A DNA stretch of 25,849 bases from an uncultured Bifidobacterium sp. (lineage in GTDB: Bacteria; Actinomycetota; Actinomycetes; Actinomycetales; Bifidobacteriaceae). The notes under the pieces were generated by a model. That model did not search any database, was not told the origin of the DNA, and saw only the letters and a list, made by a program, of their open reading frames with translations. The position numbers were made by a program, and so were the translations under genes. Below are positions 15,657 to 23,768 of this stretch, one piece after another. The stretch spans positions 1 to 25,849 of the forward strand of contig CALEGL010000318.1 of NCBI GenBank assembly GCA_937876495.1, written 5' to 3'. How positions within the stretch are numbered: the first letter of the stretch is position 1; the number at the start of each line of letters is the position of its first letter.

Positions 15657-16433
15657 TCAGTCCCTCGTCGTGAGGATGACGGGTCCGTTCTCCGTGATGG
15701 CGATCGTATGCTCCGTATGCGCGCCGCGCGAGCCGTCGGCGGAGCGCAGCGTCCATCCGTCCTTCGGGTCCTGGTAGATCTCGTCCGTCGTGGCCATGAA
15801 CCACGGCTCGATGGCGATGACCAGGCCGGGACGCAGCCTGTAGCCGTGGTGGGCGCGGCCGTCGTTCGGCACATGCGGGTCGCCGTGCATGACATGGCCG
15901 ACGCCGTGGCCGCCGAACTCGACGTTCACGGTGTAGCCCTGCGAACGCGCCACGTCGCCGATGGCCGCGGACACGTCGCCGAGCCTGTTGCCGGGCTGCG
16001 CCTGGGCGATGCCCGCCGCGAGCGCGTCCTCCGTGCATGCGATGAGACGCAGGTCCTCGGGGTCGGGGTCGTCGCCGACGACGAAGCTGATGGCCGAGTC
16101 GCCGACCCAGCCGTCCACGTTGATGGCGAGGTCCAGACTGACGAGATCCCCGTCCTTCAGGGTGTAGTCGTACGGGACCCCGTGCAGGACGGCGTCGTTG
16201 ACGGAGATGCAGATGTAGTGCGCGAAGGGGCCGGTGCCGAAGTCCGGTGCGTAGTCGACGTAGCAGGACTCGGCCCCCTTGCGGCTTTCGATGCGGCGGC
16301 GCACGTAGTCGTCGATGTCCAGCAGATTGGTGCCGACCTTGGTGCGGGCCCTGAGCTCCTTGAGTATGGACCCGACAAAGCGGCCGGCGGGCTTCATCTC
16401 CTCGATCTCCGAGGGTGTCTTCAGTTCGATCAT
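15657..16433 (-). CDS. map: Type I methionine aminopeptidase
   Basis: Removes the initiator Met from new proteins in the cytosol. The 258-residue product has all metal ligands in place: Asp101 and Asp112 (LDLAINVDGWVGDSA), His176 (GGHGVGH), Glu209 (AIEPWF) and Glu241 (HTEHT), plus His84 and His183 at the active site. The start is at 16433 (MIELKTPSEIEEM). The ATG at 16439 would add two residues, but TAAGGT lies exactly 7 nt before 16433, the leaderless spacing; AAGG could also act as a ribosome site for the same ATG. The frame stays open to 16760 but that stretch is Arg/Gly-rich shadow sequence. It lies downstream of the DUF308 gene by 104 nt and ends in a clear hairpin. Confidence 0.95.
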   Translation of the reverse strand: MIELKTPSEIEEMKPAGRFVGSILKELRARTKVGTNLLDIDDYVRRRIESRKGAESCYVDYAPDFGTGPFAHYICISVNDAVLHGVPYDYTLKDGDLVSLDLAINVDGWVGDSAISFVVGDDPDPEDLRLIACTEDALAAGIAQAQPGNRLGDVSAAIGDVARSQGYTVNVEFGGHGVGHVMHGDPHVPNDGRAHHGYRLRPGLVIAIEPWFMATTDEIYQDPKDGWTLRSADGSRGAHTEHTIAITENGPVILTTRD

Positions 16434-16440
16434 GGCCATC

Positions 16441-16446
16441 ACCTTA
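16441..16446 (-). promoter_or_regulatory. Candidate -10 box for leaderless map
   Basis: TAAGGT on the minus strand is 7 nt before the chosen map ATG. TTGTTG occurs upstream (16463-16458) but only 11 bp away, so no proper -35 is assigned. Confidence 0.35.
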
Positions 16447-16537
16447 GTGACTCCGGCCAACAAGCGGACGAAGACGCCCGCCCGTCGGTCACGCCCGTCC
16501 GGCCGCCTCTCCTCCGCGGGTCGCGCCAGACCGCCTC

Positions 16538-17158
16538 TTAGCGCGGGACGCGGCCGAAGGTGAAGGCCCTCACGAGGGCCACGACGCCGAGCACCGCAAG
16601 GGCGGCGCCGGCGAAGACCACGAGCATGCCCGTCGAGGAGACCGGGAAGACAAGGATGATGACGCCGGCGACGAGGGACAGCAGCCCGTACGCCACCGCC
16701 CAGCCCGAATGGGTGGTCCGCCATGACTCGGCCAGGGCGACGACGCCCTCCATGATCCATCCGATGCCGATCGTCACGGTGACGAGCACGGCGAGCACGG
16801 CCGCCGACAGCGTCGCGTTCCTCAGCATCACCACGCCGCCGACGGACAGCAGAAGACCGACGAGGATGTCCAGGACGCGCCAGCCTGCGGGAAGTCCAAG
16901 CTCCACGATGGCGCTGACGATGCGGACGACTCCGGAGACGATGAAGTAGATGCCCAGCAGCACGGCCACCACGGCGAGCGTGTGACCGGGCCAGAACAGC
17001 AGGGCGACGCCCAGCAGCACCGCCGCCACGCCCAGCAGCGCATATCCGGCGCGTATCGCGTTCTTCGCTCTGTTCGGCAGCAGCTCCTCGACGAGGCGGA
17101 AGGGGCCCGGATCGGATCGGCCGCCATTCACATCTGGCATGTCATCATTCATCGTCAT
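16538..17158 (-). CDS. HdeD/DUF308 family multi-span membrane protein
   Basis: A 206-residue integral membrane protein of the HdeD-like DUF308 family. Named after an E. coli acid-resistance protein, the family has no defined biochemical activity in most bacteria. After a charged cytoplasmic N-terminus of about 33 residues, six hydrophobic spans follow, arranged as repeated pairs: YALLGVAAVLLGVALLFWP and VAVLLGIYFIVSGVVRIV are the clearest, matched later by YGLLSLVAGVIILVFP and VVFAGAALAVLGVVALV. The ATG at 17158 has an excellent AGGAGG about 6 nt upstream. It is divergent from the M13 peptidase across 143 nt, which must hold both promoters. A role in membrane or acid stress is only suggested by the family name. 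Confidence 0.85.
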   Translation of the reverse strand: MTMNDDMPDVNGGRSDPGPFRLVEELLPNRAKNAIRAGYALLGVAAVLLGVALLFWPGHTLAVVAVLLGIYFIVSGVVRIVSAIVELGLPAGWRVLDILVGLLLSVGGVVMLRNATLSAAVLAVLVTVTIGIGWIMEGVVALAESWRTTHSGWAVAYGLLSLVAGVIILVFPVSSTGMLVVFAGAALAVLGVVALVRAFTFGRVPR

Positions 17159-17289
17159 GGTCCCTCCTTGGAATCGGCGGCCAGGTCCTCATCGACCCGG
17201 TCACGCGCCGACGGATGCGGCGCCTTCTCACCATGCTAGAGGAAGACCGTCGACCACGGAAATCCCCGGAGGTTGTCATCTCGCGCGGA

Positions 17290-17295
17290 TAGGGT
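17290..17295 (+). promoter_or_regulatory. Candidate -10 box for leaderless M13 peptidase gene
   Basis: TAGGGT is followed by 6 nt and the ATG at 17302. The same bases (AGGGTG) could instead be a ribosome site, so the case is ambiguous. Confidence 0.25.
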
Positions 17296-17301
17296 GAAGC
17301 T

Positions 17302-19371
17302 ATGACGACACCCCTGGAATCCGGCATAGACCCGGCATCGTTCTCCGCCGTCACCCCTGCGGGCGACGACCTCTTCCGCCACGTCAACGGCCCCTGGATC
17401 GACACCTACCGTCTTCCCGACGACCGTTCGCGCTATGGTTCCTTCGACCGTCTGGCCGAGCAGGCGGAGAGCGACGTGCGCGACATCCTCGAGGAGGAGG
17501 ACTGCCCCGCCGTGAAGTCGCGGGCGCTGTACCTCTCGTTCCTCGACGTCGAGGCCATCGAGAAGGCCGGCGACGACCCCATCCGTCCGGATCTCGAGGC
17601 CGTGGACTCCTCCGCGGACAAGGACGCGCTTCTGGAGGCGCTGGGACGCCTCAACCCCCTGGGCGGCCCGGACCTCATCGACTCGGCCGTCTACGGCGAC
17701 CCGGGCGACCCCGACGTGAGCATCGTCCATCTCGAGCAGGGCGGTCTGGGACTTCCCGACGAGGCCTACTACCGCGACCGCCGCTACGAGGGGATCCGCG
17801 CCGCCTACGTGCGCATGGTGGGCGAGCAGCTTCGCCATGCCGGCTATGACGACGCCGAAGGCCAGGCGTCCCGACTGCTTCGGGTGGAGACGTCGATCGC
17901 CTCCCACCACTGGGACAACGTGGCCACCCGCGATTCGAAGAAGACCTACAACCCGGTCACCTTCGACGAGCTGTCGGCCATGCTGTCGGACATCGACGTC
18001 GACCGCTGGATCTCCTCCTGGCAGGCGTCCTATGACTCCTCCTCGACGGCGACCGCCCGCCCGCTCGACATGAAGGCCGTGCTGGGGCGCGTCATCGTGC
18101 ACGAGCCGAGCTTCATCACCGGCCTTGACGCCTTCTGGCGCGATGCGACGCTGGACGATCTGAAGCTCTGGGCGCGCGTCCACGTGCTCATCGGCTGGGC
18201 GCCGATGCTCTCCAGCGACTTCGATTCGACGAACTTCGACTTCTATGGTCGGACGCTGTCGGGGACGAAGGCCCAGCGCGACCGGTGGAAGCGCGCCGTC
18301 TCGCTCGTCAATTCGAGCTGCGGGGAGGACGTGGGTCGCGAATACGTCCGCCTGCACTTCCCCGAGGAGTCCCGACGCCGCATGCGGGAGCTCGTCTCCC
18401 ATCTCATCGAGGCCTACCGGGTCTCGATCTCCTCCAGCGACTGGCTGGGCGAGGAGACGAAGACGAAGGCGCTGGAGAAGCTGACGAAGTTCGTCCCCAA
18501 GATCGGATGCACCACCCACTGGCGCGACTACGGGCCACTTGACGTGGCCGCGGACAGAGGACTCGTGGAGAACATGCGGGCCGTCTGCCTCGACGAGTCC
18601 GGCTTCCAGCTGTCGAAGGCCGGCCACCCCGTGGACCGGGACGAATGGCTGATGAACCCTCAGACGGTGAACGCCTACTACGAGCCGACGATGAACGTCA
18701 TCGTCTTCCCCGCCGCCATCCTCCAACCTCCGTTCTTCAACCCCGAGGCGGAGGATGCGGCGAACTACGGCGGCATCGGCACCGTCATCGGCCATGAGAT
18801 CGGCCATGGCTTCGACGACCAGGGAAGCCGCTACGACGGCGACGGGCGGCTCAAGGACTGGTGGACGCCGCAGGACCGAAGCAACTTCGAGGCCCGAACC
18901 CACGCGCTCATCGAGCAGTACGACACCTTCGTCCCCTCGCAGCTGCTCGAGAAGTACGCGGATGCCCCCTCGAAGGCCCCGCATGTCAACGGCTCCCTGA
19001 CCATCGGCGAGAACATCGGCGACCTGTCCGGCGCGAACATCGCCCTCAAAGCCTACGCCTTCGCGCTGCAGGCCGAACATGGGCTCGGCCCGGACGGATC
19101 CGCCGACGCGGTGCTCAAGGCCCTTGATCAGGCCCCCGTCATCGACGGCTTCACCGGCCTGCAGCGCTTCTTCCTCAGCTACGCCTCGATCTGGCGCACG
19201 AAGCAGCGTGACGAGCTGGCGGAGCAGTATCTGCAGATCGACCCCCACTCCCCTGCCGAGTTCCGCACCAACGGCATCGTCCGCAACACCGACGCCTTCT
19301 ATCGGGCGTTCGATGTGCGCCCCGGCGACAGGATGTGGCTGGACCCCGACCGTCGCGTGCGCATCTGGTAG
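17302..19371 (+). CDS. M13 family zinc metallopeptidase (PepO-like endopeptidase)
   Basis: Neprilysin-type endopeptidase that cuts small peptides. The 689 residues are the usual full length for bacterial PepO. Zinc site: HEXXH as H498-E-I-G-H502 in TVIGHEIGHGFDDQGSRYD, third ligand Glu570 in GENIGDLSG with Asp574. NAYYEP, ahead of the catalytic site, is a typical substrate-binding element, and the C-terminus ends in the family-typical FDVRPGDRMWLDPDRRVRIW. There is no signal peptide or membrane span, so the enzyme is probably cytoplasmic and likely finishes the breakdown of imported peptides. The ATG at 17302 fits the N-terminus of relatives. It converges with ssb across a strong hairpin. Confidence 0.94.
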   Translation: MTTPLESGIDPASFSAVTPAGDDLFRHVNGPWIDTYRLPDDRSRYGSFDRLAEQAESDVRDILEEEDCPAVKSRALYLSFLDVEAIEKAGDDPIRPDLEAVDSSADKDALLEALGRLNPLGGPDLIDSAVYGDPGDPDVSIVHLEQGGLGLPDEAYYRDRRYEGIRAAYVRMVGEQLRHAGYDDAEGQASRLLRVETSIASHHWDNVATRDSKKTYNPVTFDELSAMLSDIDVDRWISSWQASYDSSSTATARPLDMKAVLGRVIVHEPSFITGLDAFWRDATLDDLKLWARVHVLIGWAPMLSSDFDSTNFDFYGRTLSGTKAQRDRWKRAVSLVNSSCGEDVGREYVRLHFPEESRRRMRELVSHLIEAYRVSISSSDWLGEETKTKALEKLTKFVPKIGCTTHWRDYGPLDVAADRGLVENMRAVCLDESGFQLSKAGHPVDRDEWLMNPQTVNAYYEPTMNVIVFPAAILQPPFFNPEAEDAANYGGIGTVIGHEIGHGFDDQGSRYDGDGRLKDWWTPQDRSNFEARTHALIEQYDTFVPSQLLEKYADAPSKAPHVNGSLTIGENIGDLSGANIALKAYAFALQAEHGLGPDGSADAVLKALDQAPVIDGFTGLQRFFLSYASIWRTKQRDELAEQYLQIDPHSPAEFRTNGIVRNTDAFYRAFDVRPGDRMWLDPDRRVRIW

Positions 19372-19374
19372 GTT

Positions 19375-19415
19375 CCTCGTCCCGCCGCCGATCCCGGCCC
19401 TCGGCGGCGGCGAGG
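19375..19415. terminator. Strong bidirectional terminator between the M13 peptidase and ssb
   Basis: A perfect 10-bp stem, CCGCCGCCGA (19382-19391) and TCGGCGGCGG (19401-19410), with a 9-nt loop is extended by CCTCG/CGAGG (19375-19379, 19411-19415) past a 2-nt bulge. It begins 3 nt after the plus-strand stop and ends 10 nt from the ssb stop, so it can serve both converging genes. No U-run is present. Confidence 0.75.
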
Positions 19416-19425
19416 ACGTCCGCCA

Positions 19426-19920
19426 TCACATCACCCCTGCGTCGAACTCGTCAAGGCCGTCCTCGCCCGTCCCGATATCCGCGGATCCGATTCGCCGTCC
19501 CGCGTCGGCCGACGCCCCGGAACCTCCGTTCTCCGGTGCACCATCATCACGCCGCCCGGAGGACGATCTGGTGAAGACGCTCGTCCCCCGCGTCAGGTCA
19601 TGGCCGACGGAAGCCGCCTCAAGAACAAGCGAGGAGCGGACGGTCCCATCCTTCGTCCACTCCTCGCTGGCCAGCGTCCCCGTCACGATGACCGGATCGC
19701 CTTTGTGAACGCTCGATTCCACGTTCGCCGCCAGCGTCCGGAACGCCTTGACCGTGATCCACACCGTGGGATGATCACGCCAAGCTCCCTCCCCCGCATG
19801 GAAGAAGCGTCTGGTGCAGGCCAGACGAAACGAGCACGCGGCCGTTCCCCCCTGCCTGCCGAAGCTCGTCGGGGCCGACCCGACGTATCCGGTGATGACG
19901 ACCGTTCCCTGCTGTGCCAT
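19426..19920 (-). CDS. Accessory single-stranded DNA-binding protein
   Basis: OB-fold SSB, 164 residues. The N-terminal ~105 residues match the family: GTVVITGYVGSAPTSF, ACSFRLACTRRFF, WITVKAFRTLAANVESSVHKGDPVIVTGTLASEEW. A short Gly/Ser/Asp-rich tail follows and ends EDGLDEFDAGVM. The usual SSB tip (DDDIPF-like, ending in Phe) that recruits repair and replication proteins is missing, though the tail is acidic. The ATG at 19920 has GGGAGAGG upstream; the frame is open to 20139 but that part is unlike SSB. The main replicative ssb normally sits between rpsF and rplI, so this stand-alone copy is probably a second paralogue; in Gram-positives such copies can act in repair or DNA uptake. Its job here is not known. 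Confidence 0.88.
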   Translation of the reverse strand: MAQQGTVVITGYVGSAPTSFGRQGGTAACSFRLACTRRFFHAGEGAWRDHPTVWITVKAFRTLAANVESSVHKGDPVIVTGTLASEEWTKDGTVRSSLVLEAASVGHDLTRGTSVFTRSSSGRRDDGAPENGGSGASADAGRRIGSADIGTGEDGLDEFDAGVM

Positions 19921-20322
19921 GTTTCCCTCTCCCTTGACCCTGTGACGATTCGAGTACGGAACGATGCCCGTACGATGATGCGCGAGAAGGGCATGCCCCG
20001 CCCCGCCGCGTGGTCCGCCATGGGGTCGTGCGCGACGGGCGCCGTGGCCTGACGGCAACGGCTCCGCCTGGTTCGGCACGACCCCGGCGGCCTTCCCACC
20101 TTCGTCCGTCATGCCGGGAAACACCTGGTATCGAGACACCTGTGGTCAGAAGCGATGAAAAGGCAGGAAAGGCGCTGGATGGCGTCGCAGGAACGGAAGA
20201 CACCACGGGAACGAAGGAGGATGCGGGAACGGAAGACGTCGTGGAACGACATCCGCAGCGACGTCCGAAACAGCACGAGGACGAGCCGGGGCGACACGGC
20301 GAAGGCCGATGAGGATATGACT
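19921..20322. other. Intergenic stretch between ssb and proS, no gene supported
   Basis: About 400 nt hold only short ORFs with Arg-rich or low-complexity products that I do not accept. Small features are present: a 6-bp stem GTACGG/CCGTAC (19954-19959 and 19968-19973) in the ssb leader, two ACACCTG copies 15 bp apart near 20118-20140, and GGAACGGAAGAC repeated at 20190-20201 and 20226-20237 (36-bp offset). An ssb promoter should lie here but I cannot assign one. Confidence 0.5.
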
Positions 20323-20362
20323 GGCCCCGAACCGGCAGTCACATAATCGTCGGTTCGGGGCC
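20323..20362 (-). terminator. Terminator hairpin after proS
   Basis: A perfect 12-bp stem, GGCCCCGAACCG (20323-20334) and CGGTTCGGGGCC (20351-20362), has a 16-nt loop, 25 nt past the proS stop. There is no U-run. It separates proS from ssb. Confidence 0.75.
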
Positions 20363-20387
20363 TGCATGCCCTCGCATCGGCGGAGTC

Positions 20388-22205
20388 CTAGCCCAGTGCC
20401 GAAAGACGCCGGACGAGCTCGTCGGCCGCCTCATCGGCGGGAACGGCGGCCAGATCGGCACCCGTACGGGTGCGCACCTCGATCGTCCCGTTGGAGACGG
20501 TGTCCCGCCCCGCCACGGCCACCAGGGGGACGCCGATGAGCTCGGCGTCCTTGAACTTCACGCCCGGCGAGACCTTGCGACGGTCGTCGTAGAGCACCTC
20601 GATGCCGCGCAACTCCAGCTCGGCGACCAGGGCGTCGGCGGCGTCAAAGGCCTTCTGGTCCTTGCCCGTGGCGATGACATGCACCTGCGCGGGGGCGATG
20701 GCGGCAGGCCAGTCCAGTCCGCGTTCGTCATGATGCGCCTCGGCGATGCAGGCGATGACGCGGGAGACGCCAATGCCATAGCAGCCCATCCACACGGGGA
20801 CGGCCTTGCCGTTGGGGTCGAGGACTTTGAGTCCCAAGGCGTTGGAGTATTTGAGTCCCAGCTGGAAGACCTGGCCGATCTCCACGCCTCGCTGGAAGCT
20901 CAGCGGCCCGGACCCGTCGGGACTCATGTCGCCGTGACGAACCTCCACGGCCTCGACGACGCCGTCGGCCTCGAAGTCCCGTCCGTACACGGCATGGAAG
21001 AGGTGCACGCCCGTTCTGTCGGCGCCGGTGATCCATTCGGATCCACGGGCGACATGGGCGTCCATGAGATAGCGCACAGGGTCGGCGATGGACTCGTTCG
21101 CCCGCGCCTGGGGACCGAGTACGCGCGGCCCGATGTAACCCCTGACAAACTCCGGATGCGCCTTGAGGTCGTCCTCGGTGGCCTCCTCGATCTCCGCGGG
21201 GGCGAACTGCGCCTCGAGACGCTTGAGGTCCACCTGGCGGTCCCCGGGCACGCCGACCGCGACGATCTCGCGCCACGGCTTGTCGTGCTCGGCGTCCTCG
21301 GGATGCTTGACGGCGATGACGAGATTCTTGAGGGTGTCGGCGGCCGTCCAGGCGCGTCCATCCTCACGAGGATGAAGGGCGTTGGCCTGGGAAACGAGGG
21401 TGTCGATGGTGGCGGAATCGGGCGTCTCCAGCTCCTGCAGCACGGGCGCGGACGAGAAGTCGACGTCCTCGGGCCTGGGGGTGGTGAGGGCCTCGACGTT
21501 CCAGGCCTTACCGTCGGGGGCAAGCGCGAAAGTGTCCTCGCCGATGGCCAGCGGGCAGAGGAACTCCTCGGAGGCGGAACCCCCCATCGGCCCCGACATG
21601 GCATGGACGATGACGTAGTCGACGCCAAGCCGATGGAAGATGCGCTCGTAGGCGCCGCGTTCGTCGAGGTAGGCCTTCCTCAGCCCCTCCTCGTCGACGG
21701 TGAAGGAGTAGGCGTCCTTCATGACGAACTCGCGGCCGCGGATGAGGCCGGCGCGGGGGCGGAACTCGTCGCGGTACTTCGTCTGGATCTGGTAGAGGGT
21801 GACGGGCAGGTCCTTGTACGAGGAGTACATGTCCTTGACGAGAAGGGTGAACATCTCCTCATGGGTGGGAGCCAGCAGGTAGTCCGCCTTGTGACGGTCC
21901 TTGAGACGGAAGATGTTCTCGCCGTACTCCTCCCAGCGATGCGTGGCCTCGTAGGGTTCGCGGGGCAGGAGGGCGGGGAAGTGCACCTCCTGGGCGCCGA
22001 TGCCGTTGAGCTCCTCGCGGACGATGGCCTCCACCTTGTTCAGCACGCGCAGGCCGAGGGGCAGCCACGTCCAGATCCCGGGCGCGGCCTTGCGGATGTA
22101 GCCTGCGCGCTGAAGCAGGCGGGCGGAGTCGACGTCGGCGTCGGCGGGGTCCTCCCTCAGGGTGCGCAGGAACAGTGTCGACATGCGAAGTGCTGTGGCG
22201 GTCAT
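20388..22205 (-). CDS. proS: Prolyl-tRNA synthetase, bacterial type with editing insert
   Basis: Charges tRNA-Pro with proline. The 605-residue class II enzyme has the N-terminal catalytic core ([76 protein letters not shown]). An editing (INS) domain interrupts it at about residues 225-385, then motif 3 [16 protein letters not shown] and the C-terminal anticodon-binding domain ([33 protein letters not shown]). This is the long bacterial form that hydrolyses Ala-tRNA-Pro. The ATG at 22205 ([12 protein letters not shown]) has TACCTT exactly 7 nt upstream; the ATG at 22184 is the alternative. Its frame stays open to 22313 but that part is unrelated. An 8-bp inverted repeat lies just upstream and a hairpin follows the stop. 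Confidence 0.96.
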   Translation of the reverse strand: MTATALRMSTLFLRTLREDPADADVDSARLLQRAGYIRKAAPGIWTWLPLGLRVLNKVEAIVREELNGIGAQEVHFPALLPREPYEATHRWEEYGENIFRLKDRHKADYLLAPTHEEMFTLLVKDMYSSYKDLPVTLYQIQTKYRDEFRPRAGLIRGREFVMKDAYSFTVDEEGLRKAYLDERGAYERIFHRLGVDYVIVHAMSGPMGGSASEEFLCPLAIGEDTFALAPDGKAWNVEALTTPRPEDVDFSSAPVLQELETPDSATIDTLVSQANALHPREDGRAWTAADTLKNLVIAVKHPEDAEHDKPWREIVAVGVPGDRQVDLKRLEAQFAPAEIEEATEDDLKAHPEFVRGYIGPRVLGPQARANESIADPVRYLMDAHVARGSEWITGADRTGVHLFHAVYGRDFEADGVVEAVEVRHGDMSPDGSGPLSFQRGVEIGQVFQLGLKYSNALGLKVLDPNGKAVPVWMGCYGIGVSRVIACIAEAHHDERGLDWPAAIAPAQVHVIATGKDQKAFDAADALVAELELRGIEVLYDDRRKVSPGVKFKDAELIGVPLVAVAGRDTVSNGTIEVRTRTGADLAAVPADEAADELVRRLSALG

Positions 22206-22212
22206 GCGCCCC

Positions 22213-22249
22213 AAGGTATGCCCGCAAGGGGACATCCGGAGGGATGTCC
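22213..22249 (-). promoter_or_regulatory. Candidate proS promoter with an 8-bp inverted repeat over the -35 region
   Basis: TACCTT (minus 22218-22213) lies 7 nt before the proS ATG, consistent with leaderless initiation. Upstream is a perfect inverted repeat, GGACATCC (22230-22237), GGAG, GGATGTCC (22242-22249), covering the expected -35 position. It may be an operator, or the terminator hairpin of the helicase gene 125 nt away. Confidence 0.4.
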
Positions 22250-22347
22250 GGGCTCCGGAACCACCGGATCGGACCGGGAAACACAGCGGAATGGAGACCG
22301 GTGCCGGCGGCATGAGACAGAGCCACGACCTGGCGGATCGAGCCCGT

Positions 22348-22392
22348 AACGGCCCGGCCGAGAACGGCCCGGCCTAGAACAGCCCGGCCTGA
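22348..22392. repeat. Three tandem 15-bp repeats spanning the helicase stop codon
   Basis: Copies at 22348-22362, 22363-22377 and 22378-22392 share AAC(G/A)GCCCGGCC followed by GAG, TAG or TGA on the plus strand. In the helicase frame the copies read AGLF then stop, then AGPFS and AGPLR, so the last codons of the gene seem to have been copied downstream of the stop, or vice versa. Confidence 0.85.
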
Positions 22393-23768
22393 GAGAATTC
22401 GTCATCCTCCTGCCCTCTACGGACGAAGGCCTCAGAACCCGAGGCGGCGAGAAGCCCTTCGGCGTCCTGCGAGCGGCGGCGGAGCTCCTCGTCGAGCTCG
22501 ACCGCCCGTGGGGAGACGAGGAAGGCGCGTTCGGAGATGCCCTCGAGGAAGAGACCGTCAAGCCCCTCGACGCGGGACAGCGCGACGTAGCCCATGCCAG
22601 GGGCGAAGGTGCGTCGCAGGTCCATGACGGCCCGGTCCAGCGTCATGCCCTGGGACTTGTGGATGGTGATCGCCCATGCGCATCTCAGAGGCACCTGGGA
22701 GACGGAGGCGAGAGTCGTCTCGCCGTCCATCATCGCCCAGTCCGCCGGCTTCATGGTGACGACATGGCCGTTGTCGAAGGCGACGACCGGCCAGCCTCCC
22801 GATGATTCCCGGGCGAATCCCGTCACCGTGCCTATCGAGCCGTTGACGAACTGTCCGTCGGGGTCGTTGCGCAGCGCCATGACGGCGGCGCCCTCCTTGA
22901 GGGTCAGCAGCTGCGGGGCGAGCATGGATCGGGTCAGCTGTCGCACGAGATCGGCCGGGCCGGCGCTGGTGGCCGTGAAGCTGCGTTCCGGGGATGCGAT
23001 GGCCGCCAGACGACGGCCGTTGAGGTCGTCGGCCTGCCGGTTGACGGGGAACAGATGCACGGCGGCGAGACCCTCCTCGGGCTCCAGACCGATGCGCCCT
23101 GCGAGGGTCTCGCGGTCGGGATCGTCCACCTCGCCGTGGCGGATGTCCTCGAGCACCCCCAGCAGTGTCGAGTCGTCCTGGCGGTGCTGCTCCGTGAGAT
23201 AGCACACCACCGGCGAGAGATCGTCCCAGGCGAAGGATTCGGAGACGAAGCCGTCCGGATCCCGCCCCTCCTCGCGATAGCGCCCGCGCAGAGGATCGTC
23301 CCCCACATTCCCGGGGGCGGAGCCTCTGCCGGGACGGCTCACCGGCGGCAGCTGGAAGAAGTCCCCGGACAGCACGACCTGCAGGCCGCCGAAGGGGTCG
23401 GGGCTGCGGCGGATGACCCGGCAGACGCGGTCGACCATGTCGAACAGCCAGGCGGGCATCATCGACACCTCGTCGATGACGAGGACGTCCGCCTCCTGGA
23501 TGCGGCGCCGACGCCGGGATCGGATGGTGCGCATCAGGAAGTCCGTCAGAACGGTGGCCACGCCGATGCCGCTCCAGGAATGGATCGTCCGGCCATTGAC
23601 ATGCGTGGCGGCGATGCCGGTGGATGCGGTGACGGCGACATGCGCCCCTCTGTCACGCATCAGGGCGACGAAGCGGTTGAGAACGTAGGTCTTGCCGGCT
23701 CCCGGGGCGCCGGTGAGGAAGACGCTGGCCCCCGCGCCGAGTATCGCCAGAGCGTCCGTCTGCCTCAT
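22374..23768 (-). CDS. PIF1-like superfamily 1 DNA helicase / AAA ATPase
   Basis: ATP-driven helicase of the PIF1/RecD-like group, 464 residues. Motifs: Walker A GAPGAGKT (20-27), TASTGIAATHVNG with TIHSWSGIG, Walker B IDEVSMM (98-104), GDFFQLPPV (135-143), the arginine-bearing EQHRQDD (193-199), AITIHKSQGMTLDRAVMDL (366-384) and YVALSRVEGLDGL (394-406). All core motifs are present, so it should be active. The ATG at 23768 overlaps the HAD stop by four bases (ATGA) and has GGAAGGA upstream; the GTG at 23786 is itself part of that ribosome site. The end, EDDEFSQAGLF, holds QAGLF, which fits the QxxLF form of a sliding-clamp-binding motif. Expected roles are replication-fork or repair helicase; none is proven. 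Confidence 0.88.
   Translation of the reverse strand: MRQTDALAILGAGASVFLTGAPGAGKTYVLNRFVALMRDRGAHVAVTASTGIAATHVNGRTIHSWSGIGVATVLTDFLMRTIRSRRRRRIQEADVLVIDEVSMMPAWLFDMVDRVCRVIRRSPDPFGGLQVVLSGDFFQLPPVSRPGRGSAPGNVGDDPLRGRYREEGRDPDGFVSESFAWDDLSPVVCYLTEQHRQDDSTLLGVLEDIRHGEVDDPDRETLAGRIGLEPEEGLAAVHLFPVNRQADDLNGRRLAAIASPERSFTATSAGPADLVRQLTRSMLAPQLLTLKEGAAVMALRNDPDGQFVNGSIGTVTGFARESSGGWPVVAFDNGHVVTMKPADWAMMDGETTLASVSQVPLRCAWAITIHKSQGMTLDRAVMDLRRTFAPGMGYVALSRVEGLDGLFLEGISERAFLVSPRAVELDEELRRRSQDAEGLLAASGSEAFVRRGQEDDEFSQAGLF

Noticed and set aside
14706..16541. 611-codon plus-strand frame crossing gltA and map
   Set aside because: It spans two well-supported minus genes and the terminator hairpin between them; composition is shadow-like.
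17236..19248. 670-codon open frame on the minus strand
   Set aside because: Antisense shadow of the M13 peptidase, with no recognisable motif.
20155..20346. Arg-rich 63-codon frame between ssb and proS
   Set aside because: Low-complexity basic product running into the proS terminator, no ribosome site and no recognisable family.
20679..22349. 556-codon plus-strand frame
   Set aside because: Antisense shadow of proS.
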